Position numbers and translations under genes: made by a program. This document shows positions 13,020 through 20,143 of a stretch of DNA of 20,885 nucleotides, in pieces (positions within the stretch are counted from its first letter, which is position 1; each line of letters begins with the position of its first letter). The notes beneath the pieces are model-generated. The model did not search any database and was not told the DNA's origin. It was given only the letters and a program-made list of their open reading frames with translations. This DNA is from a virus, in IMG/VR virus record IMGVR_UViG_3300021062_000039, positions 1-20,885 of that record. One strand, written 5' to 3'.

Positions 13020-13083
13020 CCAGTCGCCCGGCCCCTGGACGGTACGCGTTGCGCGATAGTGAGTGAACACACCAAGCGACTGG
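13020..13083. terminator. Inverted repeat, possible bidirectional terminator or attP arm
   Basis: CCAGTCGC (13020-13027) and GCGACTGG (13076-13083) are perfect inverted repeats around a 48-nt centre that contains CGCG-TTG-CGCG. Both sides continue into T-rich sequence (TTTTAAATTT on plus; CCTTTTCTTT on minus). It lies downstream of the integrase gene and next to the attP core. It could end integrase transcription or serve as an integrase/accessory binding arm. The loop is long for a terminator. Confidence 0.4.
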
Positions 13084-13170
13084 TTTTAAATTTGTATTTC
13101 GAGATAACCATTTTTCCGTCCAGGAATATTTAAGTTCATAAAAAATCTTTAACAGATCCGGCTTTTAATG

Positions 13171-14085
13171 TCAAGCTGTTTTGTGATATTCCATGTACTT
13201 TTTTTTAATTTCTTCGCTTCCAAGTGTCGCATAGATCCGGGTTGACGATAAAGATTTATGCCCTAAGACATCGGCAATATCTTCTAATGGGGCACCGTTT
13301 TTTCTCATGTTCCGGCCTACGCCATGACGGAACATATGGGCCGAGATTTTTAGTCCAACTTCGCGCCCTCTTTTAATAATAAATTTAATCAATGTATTGG
13401 TTTTAAATCGTTCTCGCCTTTCACTAAAAAACAAAGCTTTTCCTGTGTACCCGATTTTATTCAGTCCGTGAATATATTCCCTTAAACTAGTAATTGCTTC
13501 TTCGTTGGTATAAGCGGTACGGAATTGCCCGGTTTTGCTTTCAGCGATTTTAATAAAGCCCGTTTCTAAATCAACATGCTCTATATCCATATTGCATATC
13601 TCTGATATTCTCGCACCGGAAGCCCATAGTAACCGATAGATACAGCCATCTCGCTTTGTATGAAAGGGATGGCTTTCTAGGGCTGTTAATGTCTCTTTGT
13701 AGTTTTCGATATATCTAGGTGGTGGAGATGTCCCCTTACTAAATTCATGGCCAAATTGCATCGGGTTTTGATCAATGATTCTTTCTCTCGCTGCCCAGGT
13801 ATAAAAAACAGTGGCCATATCGGCTGTCTTTGCTGCCATATTATCGGTCCAGGTATCTTTGTTTTTACCTTTTCTTGATTGTTTTACTTTTCGAATTAAT
13901 GCTGCGATAGATGCATAGTTTTTAAATTCTAAAATTTCCATACTCGCTGCTTCGTATAAATAATTAATGTGTCTGATATAAGACTTGGCAGAGCCCGGCA
14001 TTAAGCCTTTCTCTAAAATTAAATAGTCGTGAAATCGCGCTTTTAACTCTTCGTTCATTTCCTTGATGTCCGTAAAAGCTTCCAA
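13171..14085 (-). CDS. int: Tyrosine recombinase, phage integrase
   Basis: A 304-residue protein with the full catalytic set: R159 in SGARISEI, K184 in AESKTG, H250-x-x-R253 in HMFRH, H276 in VLGHKS and Y285 in TRIYA. The N-terminal 110 residues form the SAM-like core-binding domain. Integrases of this class carry out site-specific exchange between attP and attB. The truncated tRNA-Phe 263 nt past its stop is the likely attP. TTG at 14085 is the longest start; an ATG at 14058 is an alternative. Its own promoter candidate lies at 14129-14157. Confidence 0.92.
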   Translation of the reverse strand: MEAFTDIKEMNEELKARFHDYLILEKGLMPGSAKSYIRHINYLYEAASMEILEFKNYASIAALIRKVKQSRKGKNKDTWTDNMAAKTADMATVFYTWAARERIIDQNPMQFGHEFSKGTSPPPRYIENYKETLTALESHPFHTKRDGCIYRLLWASGARISEICNMDIEHVDLETGFIKIAESKTGQFRTAYTNEEAITSLREYIHGLNKIGYTGKALFFSERRERFKTNTLIKFIIKRGREVGLKISAHMFRHGVGRNMRKNGAPLEDIADVLGHKSLSSTRIYATLGSEEIKKKYMEYHKTA

Positions 14086-14128
14086 TTGTATTCATTGACC
14101 GTCCTTTTGCAAGAGATAAAATGATATA

Positions 14129-14157
14129 ACTATAAGTAGTTAAAAGAGTTACAACAA
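14129..14157 (-). promoter_or_regulatory. Sigma70-like promoter for the integrase
   Basis: On the minus strand TTGTTG (14157-14152), a 17-nt spacer and TATAGT (14134-14129) stand about 45 nt before the integrase start. The surrounding gap (14086-14284) is AT-rich and also holds the inverted repeat AACTGC (14179-14184) / GCAGTT (14197-14202), possibly a weak terminator or operator. Confidence 0.5.
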
Positions 14158-14284
14158 AGCAATTGCATGGATTTTAAGAACTGCACAAAAAACCGGGCAG
14201 TTAATAAATGACCCTTTCTTTGGTTAGGTCCGTTGCATTAAACCCAAAAGCTTTTAATAAAAATCAATGGTTAAAGGCGCGGTT

Positions 14285-14728
14285 TTAATCTCCAGTAATC
14301 TCAGGGGCAAGCAATCCGTTGCTTCCCCAGTCAGTCATCAAGCCTGTTTCTTCAATCAGTTTCTTGCCGTAATCATGTCCGGCTTCTGCGCCCCTAATCT
14401 TGAGCGCATAGCCTCTGGCATCTCCGTTTACATAAAAAAACGGCGGAAGCTTAACAAACAATACCTGTACTTCTCTTTCGATCATTTCTGAAAACTTATC
14501 CCATGCGTTTTCATCGGCGTTAAAATCATATTCTCCAAATATATTGGATCTGTATGTTTCGCCATTGCAATATGCTTCTGCGCCTTTATGTGCATCCCGT
14601 TCGATTTTAAGCAATGCAACACTCAGTTTCTTCCCATCTGCCTTTTTTACTCCGCAAGCCTCAGCAAGACGAACTAAGGCGGCGTAATGACGTTCTAATT
14701 GTGCTTTTCTGCGTTCTTTCTTGTTCAT
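14285..14728 (-). CDS. Conserved-type phage hypothetical protein
   Basis: A 147-residue protein with a basic N-terminal helix (MNKKERRKAQLERHYAALVRL). Its C-terminal signature LPPFFYVNGDARGYALKI, then TDWGSNGLLAPEI, is recognisable from many phage proteins of unknown function. AGGAGAAGC precedes the ATG, and the TAA lies in a copy of the dispersed TTTTAAT motif. Confidence 0.65.
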   Translation of the reverse strand: MNKKERRKAQLERHYAALVRLAEACGVKKADGKKLSVALLKIERDAHKGAEAYCNGETYRSNIFGEYDFNADENAWDKFSEMIEREVQVLFVKLPPFFYVNGDARGYALKIRGAEAGHDYGKKLIEETGLMTDWGSNGLLAPEITGD

Positions 14729-14790
14729 TTTGCTTCTCCTGCGCTTTTCGCGCTGTTAACCTGTCCTATTCGCGTAGGGCAGGGCGGCTT

Positions 14791-15009
14791 TTAATTAGAC
14801 TTGCCTAGTAAATGAAAAGTATCTGTAAAGCCACTGTACGCATAAAGCAAGCGTTCGTTTGTTTCGACCACGAAATTGACGCGCAATTCTACCGGGTTTT
14901 TAAATGTACGGCGCACGGCTTTAAGGAACGCTTTTTTCTCATTTCTTGTGCGGTCGCATTTATCCCAAAAATCCTGCTCTATCTTGGCTTGCTCGATATT
15001 AAATTCCAT
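14791..15009 (-). CDS. Hypothetical protein, 72 aa
   Basis: ATG at 15009 is preceded by GGAGGTTGTC, so I choose it over upstream in-frame starts. The N-terminus is helical and charged (MEFNIEQAKIEQDFWDK), and the second half is beta-like (VELRVNFVVETNERLLYAYSG). No family recognised. Confidence 0.55.
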   Translation of the reverse strand: MEFNIEQAKIEQDFWDKCDRTRNEKKAFLKAVRRTFKNPVELRVNFVVETNERLLYAYSGFTDTFHLLGKSN

Positions 15010-15053
15010 GACAACCTCCAAAAATCCCGGCTTTTAATGAATGATCTTTAGGG

Positions 15054-15362
15054 TTAAGGGTTAACTCCGGCTTTTGCTAGGGCTTGTCTTATCTCGTCGC
15101 GTAAAAAAGATTCGGCTTCAACTTCTTCTAAAACGGCTAAGGCTTTTTGAGCTACGCTAACCAAATCCTCATGAGCATTACAGGCAGTAATAATAAAATC
15201 AGCGTTAGCTTCGTTTTCTGGCGTTCTTGTTAAAGAGGCGATATGAATGCCAGATGGCCTTGCATCAATCCCTGATTCAATTCGGATTAACCCTTTCCCG
15301 TTAGCGTTTCCCTTGAAGTATTCCCAGGGCAACGCTGTATGTTTTGCTTTTAACATATCCAT
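15054..15362 (-). CDS. Phage hypothetical protein of the CNAH type
   Basis: About 102 residues from ATG 15362, preceded by AAGGTTAGGA. HTALPWEYFKGN near the start and NADFIITACNAHEDLVSVAQKAL in the C-terminal half are typical of a common phage early protein in which a small beta domain is followed by a helix with the CNAH motif. Function unknown. Confidence 0.65.
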   Translation of the reverse strand: MDMLKAKHTALPWEYFKGNANGKGLIRIESGIDARPSGIHIASLTRTPENEANADFIITACNAHEDLVSVAQKALAVLEEVEAESFLRDEIRQALAKAGVNP

Positions 15363-15404
15363 TGTCCTAACCTTTCCGCGCATTTCGCGCTTTTAATATT
15401 AAAA

Positions 15405-15578
15405 TCAATACTTGCCGTAGAGATCAGCCGCTGTATACGTTTTGTGCCCGTATTTAACGTATTGGCCATTATGACGAGCGAGGGATTCTAAAATTTTTCG
15501 GCTTTCTTGTTTTAAACTCTTGACTTGACCAACCGCTAGAATGTTTTCATCTTGACCGATTATTTGATAATTTTTCAT
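15405..15578 (-). CDS. Hypothetical protein, 57 aa
   Basis: ATG at 15578 follows a strong GGGGGAGG. The sequence begins MKNYQIIGQDENILAVGQVK, then a helix rich in Lys and Glu and a YGHKTYTAADLYGKY tail. No family recognised. It is the first gene after the promoter at 15631-15660. Confidence 0.55.
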   Translation of the reverse strand: MKNYQIIGQDENILAVGQVKSLKQESRKILESLARHNGQYVKYGHKTYTAADLYGKY

Positions 15579-15630
15579 TTAACCTCCCCCGTTACGTTCT
15601 AGTTAAGAGCATCACTGCTACTTGCTGAAT

Positions 15631-15660
15631 ATAATACATGAGCGCTCTAGCATTAGTCAA
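15631..15660 (-). promoter_or_regulatory. Early leftward promoter with operator-like spacer
   Basis: TTGACT (15660-15655), an 18-nt spacer and TATTAT (15636-15631) on the minus strand. The spacer holds ATGCTAGAGCGCTCAT with the 8-bp palindrome GAGCGCTC. Nearly the same 16-mer fills the spacer of the promoter at 15859-15887, so both are probably controlled by one repressor. Confidence 0.6.
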
Positions 15661-15691
15661 TAACTATTTTCGGGTATTTAATAAAAAAACT

Positions 15692-15850
15692 TTAGGGTTT
15701 AATTTTATCCCAACGAGCCCTGGCCATCTTTTTGGCAAGGTCTGAGCGTTCAGCGGGGGAAAGCTTGGCCCAACGACTTTTTCCGCCCTTTAAGCCGCCT
15801 TTACGGCCTAGAGAGACAGCCGCCCGGTTCTTTTTAGGTTTATTAAGCAT
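15692..15850 (-). CDS. Small basic DNA-binding-like protein, 52 aa
   Basis: The pattern RAAVSLGRKGGLKGGKSRWAKL, then SPAERSDLAKKMARARW, fits a widespread short basic family in phages and bacteria (GRKGG ... LSPEER ... ARW). Function is unproven, but its charge suggests nucleic-acid binding. There is no Shine-Dalgarno; the ATG lies only 8 nt beyond a -10 element, so the mRNA may be leaderless. Confidence 0.6.
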   Translation of the reverse strand: MLNKPKKNRAAVSLGRKGGLKGGKSRWAKLSPAERSDLAKKMARARWDKIKP

Positions 15851-15858
15851 ATTGCGGC

Positions 15859-15887
15859 ATTGTATATGACCGCTCTAGCATAATCAA
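15859..15887 (-). promoter_or_regulatory. Leftward promoter, probably leaderless
   Basis: TTGATT (15887-15882), 17 nt, TACAAT (15864-15859) on the minus strand: close to a sigma70 consensus. The spacer ATGCTAGAGCGGTCAT differs from that at 15637-15654 by one base. The predicted start of transcription falls at or beside the ATG at 15850. Confidence 0.6.
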
Positions 15888-16022
15888 GTGCTATTTATGA
15901 CTCTTGGAAGCATTGGAAGGTTTGAAAGCGCCGGGTTTTAATAAAAGAAGTAGAGAAAGCCCAAAACCCCGCGCTTTTAATAAAAGAACCACTACTAATA
16001 GTATTAAATCACATAAATATCA

Positions 16023-16051
16023 TTGATAACATACAGTATATAGTGTAAAAT
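16023..16051 (+). promoter_or_regulatory. Rightward promoter for the packaging genes
   Basis: TTGATA (16023-16028), 17 nt, TAAAAT (16046-16051). The -10 overlaps an upstream ATG at 16050, so the start at 16059, 7 nt downstream, is the one that can be translated, again nearly leaderless. It is divergent from the promoter at 15859-15887. The gap between them is AT-rich and holds two copies of the TTTTAAT motif. Confidence 0.45.
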
Positions 16052-16058
16052 GGATTTA

Positions 16059-16487
16059 ATGGCCAAAGCTATTAATGCTATGGAAGCGAAGTTCATAGCG
16101 TTCCTTATCTCTGATCCTGAGCAAAACGCCACTCAAGCCGCAATTAAAGCAGGTTATTCCCCAAAATCCGCATCTCAGATCGCTTGGCAACTCATGCGAA
16201 AGCCAAAGATAACCGCAGAATTGGATGCTTTTAAACGAAGAAAAAGAGAGGAAATAACAAAGGAAGACTACGTAGACCTTGCGATCAAGGATTATAGATC
16301 TCTTGACGTGACAGAACCGAATAAGCCGCGTTTCCTCGACATTGCGGGCAAAGCTTTGGGGTATATTGGGGCGAATGGTCAAGAAAAGCCGCAAACTATT
16401 AATAATTTGACGCAGATCAATATCAACGGCGCGGAAAAACAGTCTGAATTATGGGAAATGACGCGCAAACTGTTGGGAAATGATTGA
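16059..16487 (+). CDS. terS: Terminase small subunit
   Basis: About 142 residues. NATQAAIKAGYSPKSASQIAWQLMRKPKI near the N-terminus is the DNA-recognition helix-turn-helix of the Terminase_2 family, followed by charged helices for ring assembly (KRRKREEITKEDYVDLAIKDY). The C-terminus is short and polar. It recognises the packaging site and recruits the large subunit, whose gene lies 1.3 kb downstream. Start chosen at 16059 from promoter spacing; an ATG at 16050 would add three residues. Confidence 0.8.
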   Translation: MAKAINAMEAKFIAFLISDPEQNATQAAIKAGYSPKSASQIAWQLMRKPKITAELDAFKRRKREEITKEDYVDLAIKDYRSLDVTEPNKPRFLDIAGKALGYIGANGQEKPQTINNLTQININGAEKQSELWEMTRKLLGND

Positions 16488-16603
16488 AGAATCTTCAAGA
16501 CAATTTTGTAAGTCAGTCCATATAATTTATGAAAGTTATACATAATGCTGATAAAGCGCAATCCCTTGTGTCTCAAGGCTTCTAAGGCATACAAGATATA
16601 GAA

Positions 16604-16633
16604 AACGTCCGAGATTGTACATACTCGGACGTT
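16604..16633. terminator. Hairpin after the terminase small subunit gene
   Basis: AACGTCCGAG (16604-16613) and CTCGGACGTT (16624-16633) form a perfect 10-bp stem with a 10-nt loop, followed by TGTATTTGTG. The T-tract is weak, so it may attenuate rather than stop transcription, or belong to the packaging site region. Confidence 0.5.
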
Positions 16634-16690
16634 TGTATTTGTGTAAGGATTGGAAGGATTGACACAGGCTTTGTGCGAGTGGGGCAAGGG

Positions 16691-16724
16691 GCCGGGCACC
16701 CCCTAGATCGACCGGGGTGGGGTA
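16691..16724. other. GC-rich inverted repeat, candidate cos/pac element
   Basis: CACCCC (16697-16702) and GGGGTG (16714-16719) flank CTAGATCGACC in a G/C-rich island that stands out from the AT-rich surroundings. It lies in the 285-nt gap between the small terminase gene and the next gene, where packaging sites of many HK97-type phages are found. The gap holds no gene that I can see. Confidence 0.35.
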
Positions 16725-16772
16725 GTTGTAATACACCCTCTCCCAAGTTTTATAAATTTTTTAATATCGACC

Positions 16773-16955
16773 ATGCCCTATAAAGACCCAGAGAAGAAAA
16801 AAGAGCATAACAAACGGTACGCAGAAACTCACAAAGAAGCGACGAGAGAGCGCGTGAGAAAACATCGTGAATGTAACAGTCCCGGCAAAACATGTAACAG
16901 ACCCTGTAACGGTCCCGAAGACAGCGTAGTAATCGAATATGAGCATTTTAATTAA
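16773..16955 (+). CDS. HNH-like N-terminal fragment, 60 aa
   Basis: MPYKDPEKKKEHNKRYAETHKEA is the classic basic N-terminus of phage HNH endonucleases, but the HNH core itself is missing. Instead there is a short Cys-rich stretch (CNSPGKTCNRPCNG) and an acidic end. It may be a remnant of a homing nuclease or a stand-alone small protein. There is no clear Shine-Dalgarno. The next frame begins immediately after its TAA. Confidence 0.5.
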   Translation: MPYKDPEKKKEHNKRYAETHKEATRERVRKHRECNSPGKTCNRPCNGPEDSVVIEYEHFN

Positions 16956-17351
16956 ATGGGAAAGCCGACTACGAGTTCCGCGAGAAGTTTAAACGCAATG
17001 ACGGCATCTTTAGATTCGATTGATTATCGGGGAGAAGAGAAAGAGATTGAAAGCTTTTAGCAACAGGATTTCGGAAGAATCACCGTTGTTAAGTTTAAAG
17101 ACGGGACTGTTGAGAGCCATCAATCCAACAGTCCTAGGTTGGCGGAGATGATAAAACTGAGCCGAAAGAAAGAACCAACCTTGGTAAAAGAAGTCATGGC
17201 AGATTTAGAGAAAGGGGATAGGACGGAGGAGCAGTTGAAGGTCATGAGGATGCGGGAGTTTCAAGAAATGAGACGAGCATCAATCCCGCCCATGAATGTC
17301 ATTATAAGTTCCACGATATTTTCAACCGCAACAACGAACTGGGAGAGGTAA
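16956..17351 (+). pseudogene. Small protein gene interrupted by an in-frame TAG
   Basis: ATG at 16956 opens MGKPTTSSARSLNAM..., which stops at TAG 17058-17060 after 34 residues. The same frame then runs on without another stop to 17351 (QQDFGRITVVKFKDGTVE..., then a charged helix and IIPP-type tail). The second part has no good start before TTG 17139 or ATG 17148. It could be one 131-residue protein broken by an amber codon, a read-through gene, or two genes (16956-17060 and 17139-17351). The end abuts the next ATG (TAAATG). Confidence 0.5.
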
Positions 17352-17810
17352 ATGGAAAAGACAGAAACCGTGACATACGATCTGGACAGACTGGAAAAAG
17401 CGGGCCTTAAAGGCATGGCCGCAACGATCAAGAAGCTGAAGGACAAGAAAGCAAAGATGCTGGTTGCTTACGAATGCTACCGTTTTGTAAAACCCGAAAA
17501 GTTCGACGCTTTCAACGAACGGCTTCGTAAAGAAACGTGGAATCCCCAGACTTACACCTACAACCGCCTCAGATTCACAGCCCTTGAAAACTACGACAAA
17601 GTGCCTCCGATGTCGGTGATTGAAGAAATCGAAAAAGCCAATGACCGGGCGTGTTTTGACAGATACGAAGTAGCTGATATTGAAAGCGTTCAGGAATTAC
17701 CCGACCCGATTGTGTTTGGTGTGATCGACGGTTGTTCGGATAAGTTTTATATCGCCCAGTGGGACAACGATGTGAAGATCGAGGACATACTTAATTCCAA
17801 CGAGGGTTAA
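17352..17810 (+). CDS. Hypothetical protein between the terminase genes
   Basis: A 152-residue protein. The N-terminal half is helical and basic (LEKAGLKGMAATIKKLKDKKAKML), and the C-terminal half acidic and beta-like (PDPIVFGVIDGCSDKFYIAQW). Its stop overlaps the terL ATG (TAATG), so its translation is coupled to packaging genes. No family recognised. Confidence 0.6.
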   Translation: MEKTETVTYDLDRLEKAGLKGMAATIKKLKDKKAKMLVAYECYRFVKPEKFDAFNERLRKETWNPQTYTYNRLRFTALENYDKVPPMSVIEEIEKANDRACFDRYEVADIESVQELPDPIVFGVIDGCSDKFYIAQWDNDVKIEDILNSNEG

Positions 17811-19486
17811 TGGTCGAAAATAAAAATCCGGGGGTTGTGGACTCGCCCCCGGAAGCAGTGATCGCTGAAGTTATAACCAATTCCACGATATCCCCCACGG
17901 ATGTAACGTCCTCCTATTCCCAAGACTCCGTTGATTCGACGATGGAGATGATCCCAAAGGATTTAACGGAGAATACGAAAAGACGATTTAAATTAATTTA
18001 TCACTGCGCGAAGACTCCTGAATTAAGGGCCATCCAGTACAAGATGTGCCAGAACGATATTTTGTACTGGGTGAATCTGTATGCAGCCACGTACGATCCC
18101 CGCAAGACCCCCTCGACGATTCCCTTTATCACCTATCCCTACGAAGACAAACTTCTTTTAGACCTCGTTGAGTGCATTGAAAAGCAGAAAGACATCCTGA
18201 TTGAGAAAAGTCGAGATATGGGCGTGACGTGGTGCGTGGTTCTAGCCTTCACATGGTTTTGGAACTTCAAGGGTGAAGGTTTCGACTTTCTCGTTGGTTC
18301 CCGTAAAGAGCAGTACATCGACCAGATTGGCAACATGGACACGATCATGGAGAAAGTCCGGTTTCTCATTCGGAACATGCCGACATGGATGCGACCCAAG
18401 GGATTCGATTGGAAACAGCACAGCAACTACCTGAAGATCGTAAATCCCGACACGAAGGCCACGATCACCGGCGAAGCCACAAATAACAACTTTAGTAGAT
18501 CGGGACGCCGTAGGGCCATCTTTTTTGACGAATTCGCGTTCTGGGAATGCGACCAACAGGCATGGAGGGCAAGTGCCGACGCATCAAACTGCCGGATTGT
18601 AGTTAGTACCCCATGTGGATTTAACAACCAATTCGCCAAATTAAGACACTCCGGAAGTATCCGCGTCGAAACCCTGCATTGGAAACTCCATCCCGAAAAA
18701 GATCAAGCGTGGTACGACAACGAGTGTAAGCGTAGAAACAATGACTCGGTCGAAATCGCGCAGGAACTGGATATTAACTACGAAGGCTCTGAGGAAGGCG
18801 TTCTTTATGAATTCGCCGAACTTAAGAAAGCCGTCCACAACCAGCCTCTTTTAAGCCCAGACCGCATTGTAGTGGCCTTAGATCCTGCGGGAGAGGGTGA
18901 AGACGAAGCCGTGTTCTATGTCATGAATAACGGCAACGTGGTGGAAAGAAAGTTCATCGCAAAAAGCAATGATCCCATGCTGGCCGCCGAAACGGTGATG
19001 CTTTTAAACAAATGGAAAGCCCAAGTTTTTATCGCAGACTCCATCGGAAACTCGGTCGCCGATCTTGTGTCTCAACTTCTCGGTAAAAACGAAAAAGGCA
19101 TTAAAGTTATAAAATTCAAATCCTCCGAAAAATCCCAAGACCCGTCTTATTTCAACCGCAGGGATGAAGTCTATCACCGCGCCGCGATCCAGATGAAATC
19201 GGGAAATGTTCAGGTCGACGACGACTACACCCTGATGAAGCAGTTAAACGCCACCAAATACAAAAAAGACAACGGACGCATTTACATCCTGTCCAAAGAA
19301 GAAATTAAGGAAGTAATAGGCACCTCACCCGACCGGGCGGATGCATGGGTACTCGCAGTTGAAGCGCTTAAATACACACATTCACTCAGGGAAGTCAAAC
19401 AAGCGGAGGGCTACCGGAATGTCATTCAGTTTAACGAAGTCCTCTCAGGCCAAGAGTATGGGGATTGGCAGGATGTTTTGGAATGA
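17810..19486 (+). CDS. terL: Terminase large subunit
   Basis: A 558-residue protein. ATPase: Walker A-like SRDMGVTW (134-141, with the Ser/Arg-rich variant common in terminases), Walker B AIFFDEFAFW with D240-E241, coupling motif STPCG (266-270). Nuclease: RNase H-fold acidic residues D358 (VALDPAGEGE), D410 (FIADSIG) and D511 (RADAW). The first 55 residues are a polar, Ser/Thr-rich tail not typical of the core. It cuts concatemers and drives DNA into the prohead through the portal, encoded just downstream. Confidence 0.93.
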   Translation: MVENKNPGVVDSPPEAVIAEVITNSTISPTDVTSSYSQDSVDSTMEMIPKDLTENTKRRFKLIYHCAKTPELRAIQYKMCQNDILYWVNLYAATYDPRKTPSTIPFITYPYEDKLLLDLVECIEKQKDILIEKSRDMGVTWCVVLAFTWFWNFKGEGFDFLVGSRKEQYIDQIGNMDTIMEKVRFLIRNMPTWMRPKGFDWKQHSNYLKIVNPDTKATITGEATNNNFSRSGRRRAIFFDEFAFWECDQQAWRASADASNCRIVVSTPCGFNNQFAKLRHSGSIRVETLHWKLHPEKDQAWYDNECKRRNNDSVEIAQELDINYEGSEEGVLYEFAELKKAVHNQPLLSPDRIVVALDPAGEGEDEAVFYVMNNGNVVERKFIAKSNDPMLAAETVMLLNKWKAQVFIADSIGNSVADLVSQLLGKNEKGIKVIKFKSSEKSQDPSYFNRRDEVYHRAAIQMKSGNVQVDDDYTLMKQLNATKYKKDNGRIYILSKEEIKEVIGTSPDRADAWVLAVEALKYTHSLREVKQAEGYRNVIQFNEVLSGQEYGDWQDVLE

Positions 19487-19932
19487 TAGACCAAATAATC
19501 GTTTGCAGAAAATGTAAAAAAGAAAAAACGACAAAGGACTTTTACCCGGCAGAGCTTTTAAAGAAATCCAAATGTTGCAGGTCGTGTCTGTATACCGAAG
19601 TAAGGGCCTGTAGGGCCAAGAATCCGGAAAGATACAAAAAAAATCGAGAAGCCTATCAGAGAAACAATGCGTTTAGAGCCAAGTTACTAAGGATGAATCT
19701 TAGCGATTCTTTTTACGCCGAAACATTGGAAAAGCAAAACGGAAAATGCGCGATTTGCAAGGCCGAAAAATACGACAGGCTAGGTAGAAGATTCGCCATA
19801 GACCATTGCCATGATACCGGAAAGATTCGAGGTTTATTATGCAGTCAATGTAACGTTGCCTTAGGGATGTTTAAAGACAGCGAGGAGGTTCTTGAAAATG
19901 CGATCAAATATCTACGGCAATATCCGTCCTGA
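19483..19932 (+). CDS. Endonuclease VII-like HNH nuclease
   Basis: 149 residues from ATG 19483, which overlaps the terL stop (ATGA). It has a CRKCKKEK knuckle at the start, then CAICKAEK, IDHCHDTGKIRGLLC and CNVALGMF, the His-Me finger signature of the recombination endonuclease VII family (T4 gp49-like). Such enzymes resolve branched DNA before packaging; insertion directly behind terL also suits a homing nuclease. Confidence 0.85.
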   Translation: MIDQIIVCRKCKKEKTTKDFYPAELLKKSKCCRSCLYTEVRACRAKNPERYKKNREAYQRNNAFRAKLLRMNLSDSFYAETLEKQNGKCAICKAEKYDRLGRRFAIDHCHDTGKIRGLLCSQCNVALGMFKDSEEVLENAIKYLRQYPS

Positions 19933-20143
19933 CAGAAAAGAGCCTCCAGTCGGCGCAAACCTTCCCGATCCTTTTTTTGATTCCTACAACGAAGAAATAT
20001 TGACGGCCTATGATACCTTGAACCTAATAGCAGAAGAGCGCAAAGAACTCATCACTATTACGATAAACCGAGCTTTCCTAAAGAAAATTGTGTGGTCACA
20101 CATTCATGAGATTTGCAAATTAGCTGATGCCCACCGACATTGA
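19898..20143 (+). CDS. Hypothetical protein, 81 aa
   Basis: ATG at 19898 is preceded by GAGGAGG and lies inside the end of the nuclease gene. The N-terminus is polar with PDRKEPPVGANLPDPFF, and the rest is helical (LTAYDTLNLIAEERKEL). It overlaps the portal start by 17 nt. Function unknown. Confidence 0.55.
   Translation: MRSNIYGNIRPDRKEPPVGANLPDPFFDSYNEEILTAYDTLNLIAEERKELITITINRAFLKKIVWSHIHEICKLADAHRH

Larger units (their letters stand above)
13157..15981. repeat. Dispersed motif CCSGSTTTTAAT, seven copies here
   Basis: A 13-bp site in one orientation recurs at 13157, 14277, 14783, 15026, 15385, 15930 and 15969 (start positions on plus), with an eighth at 1384. Two copies (1384 and 15026) are identical: CCCGGCTTTTAAT. 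On the minus strand each reads ATTAAAA followed by a GC-rich half. All lie in short gaps between genes, and two overlap the TAA stop of the upstream gene. Constant orientation relative to transcription recalls stoperator-type repressor sites, but no repressor gene is in view. Confidence 0.5.
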
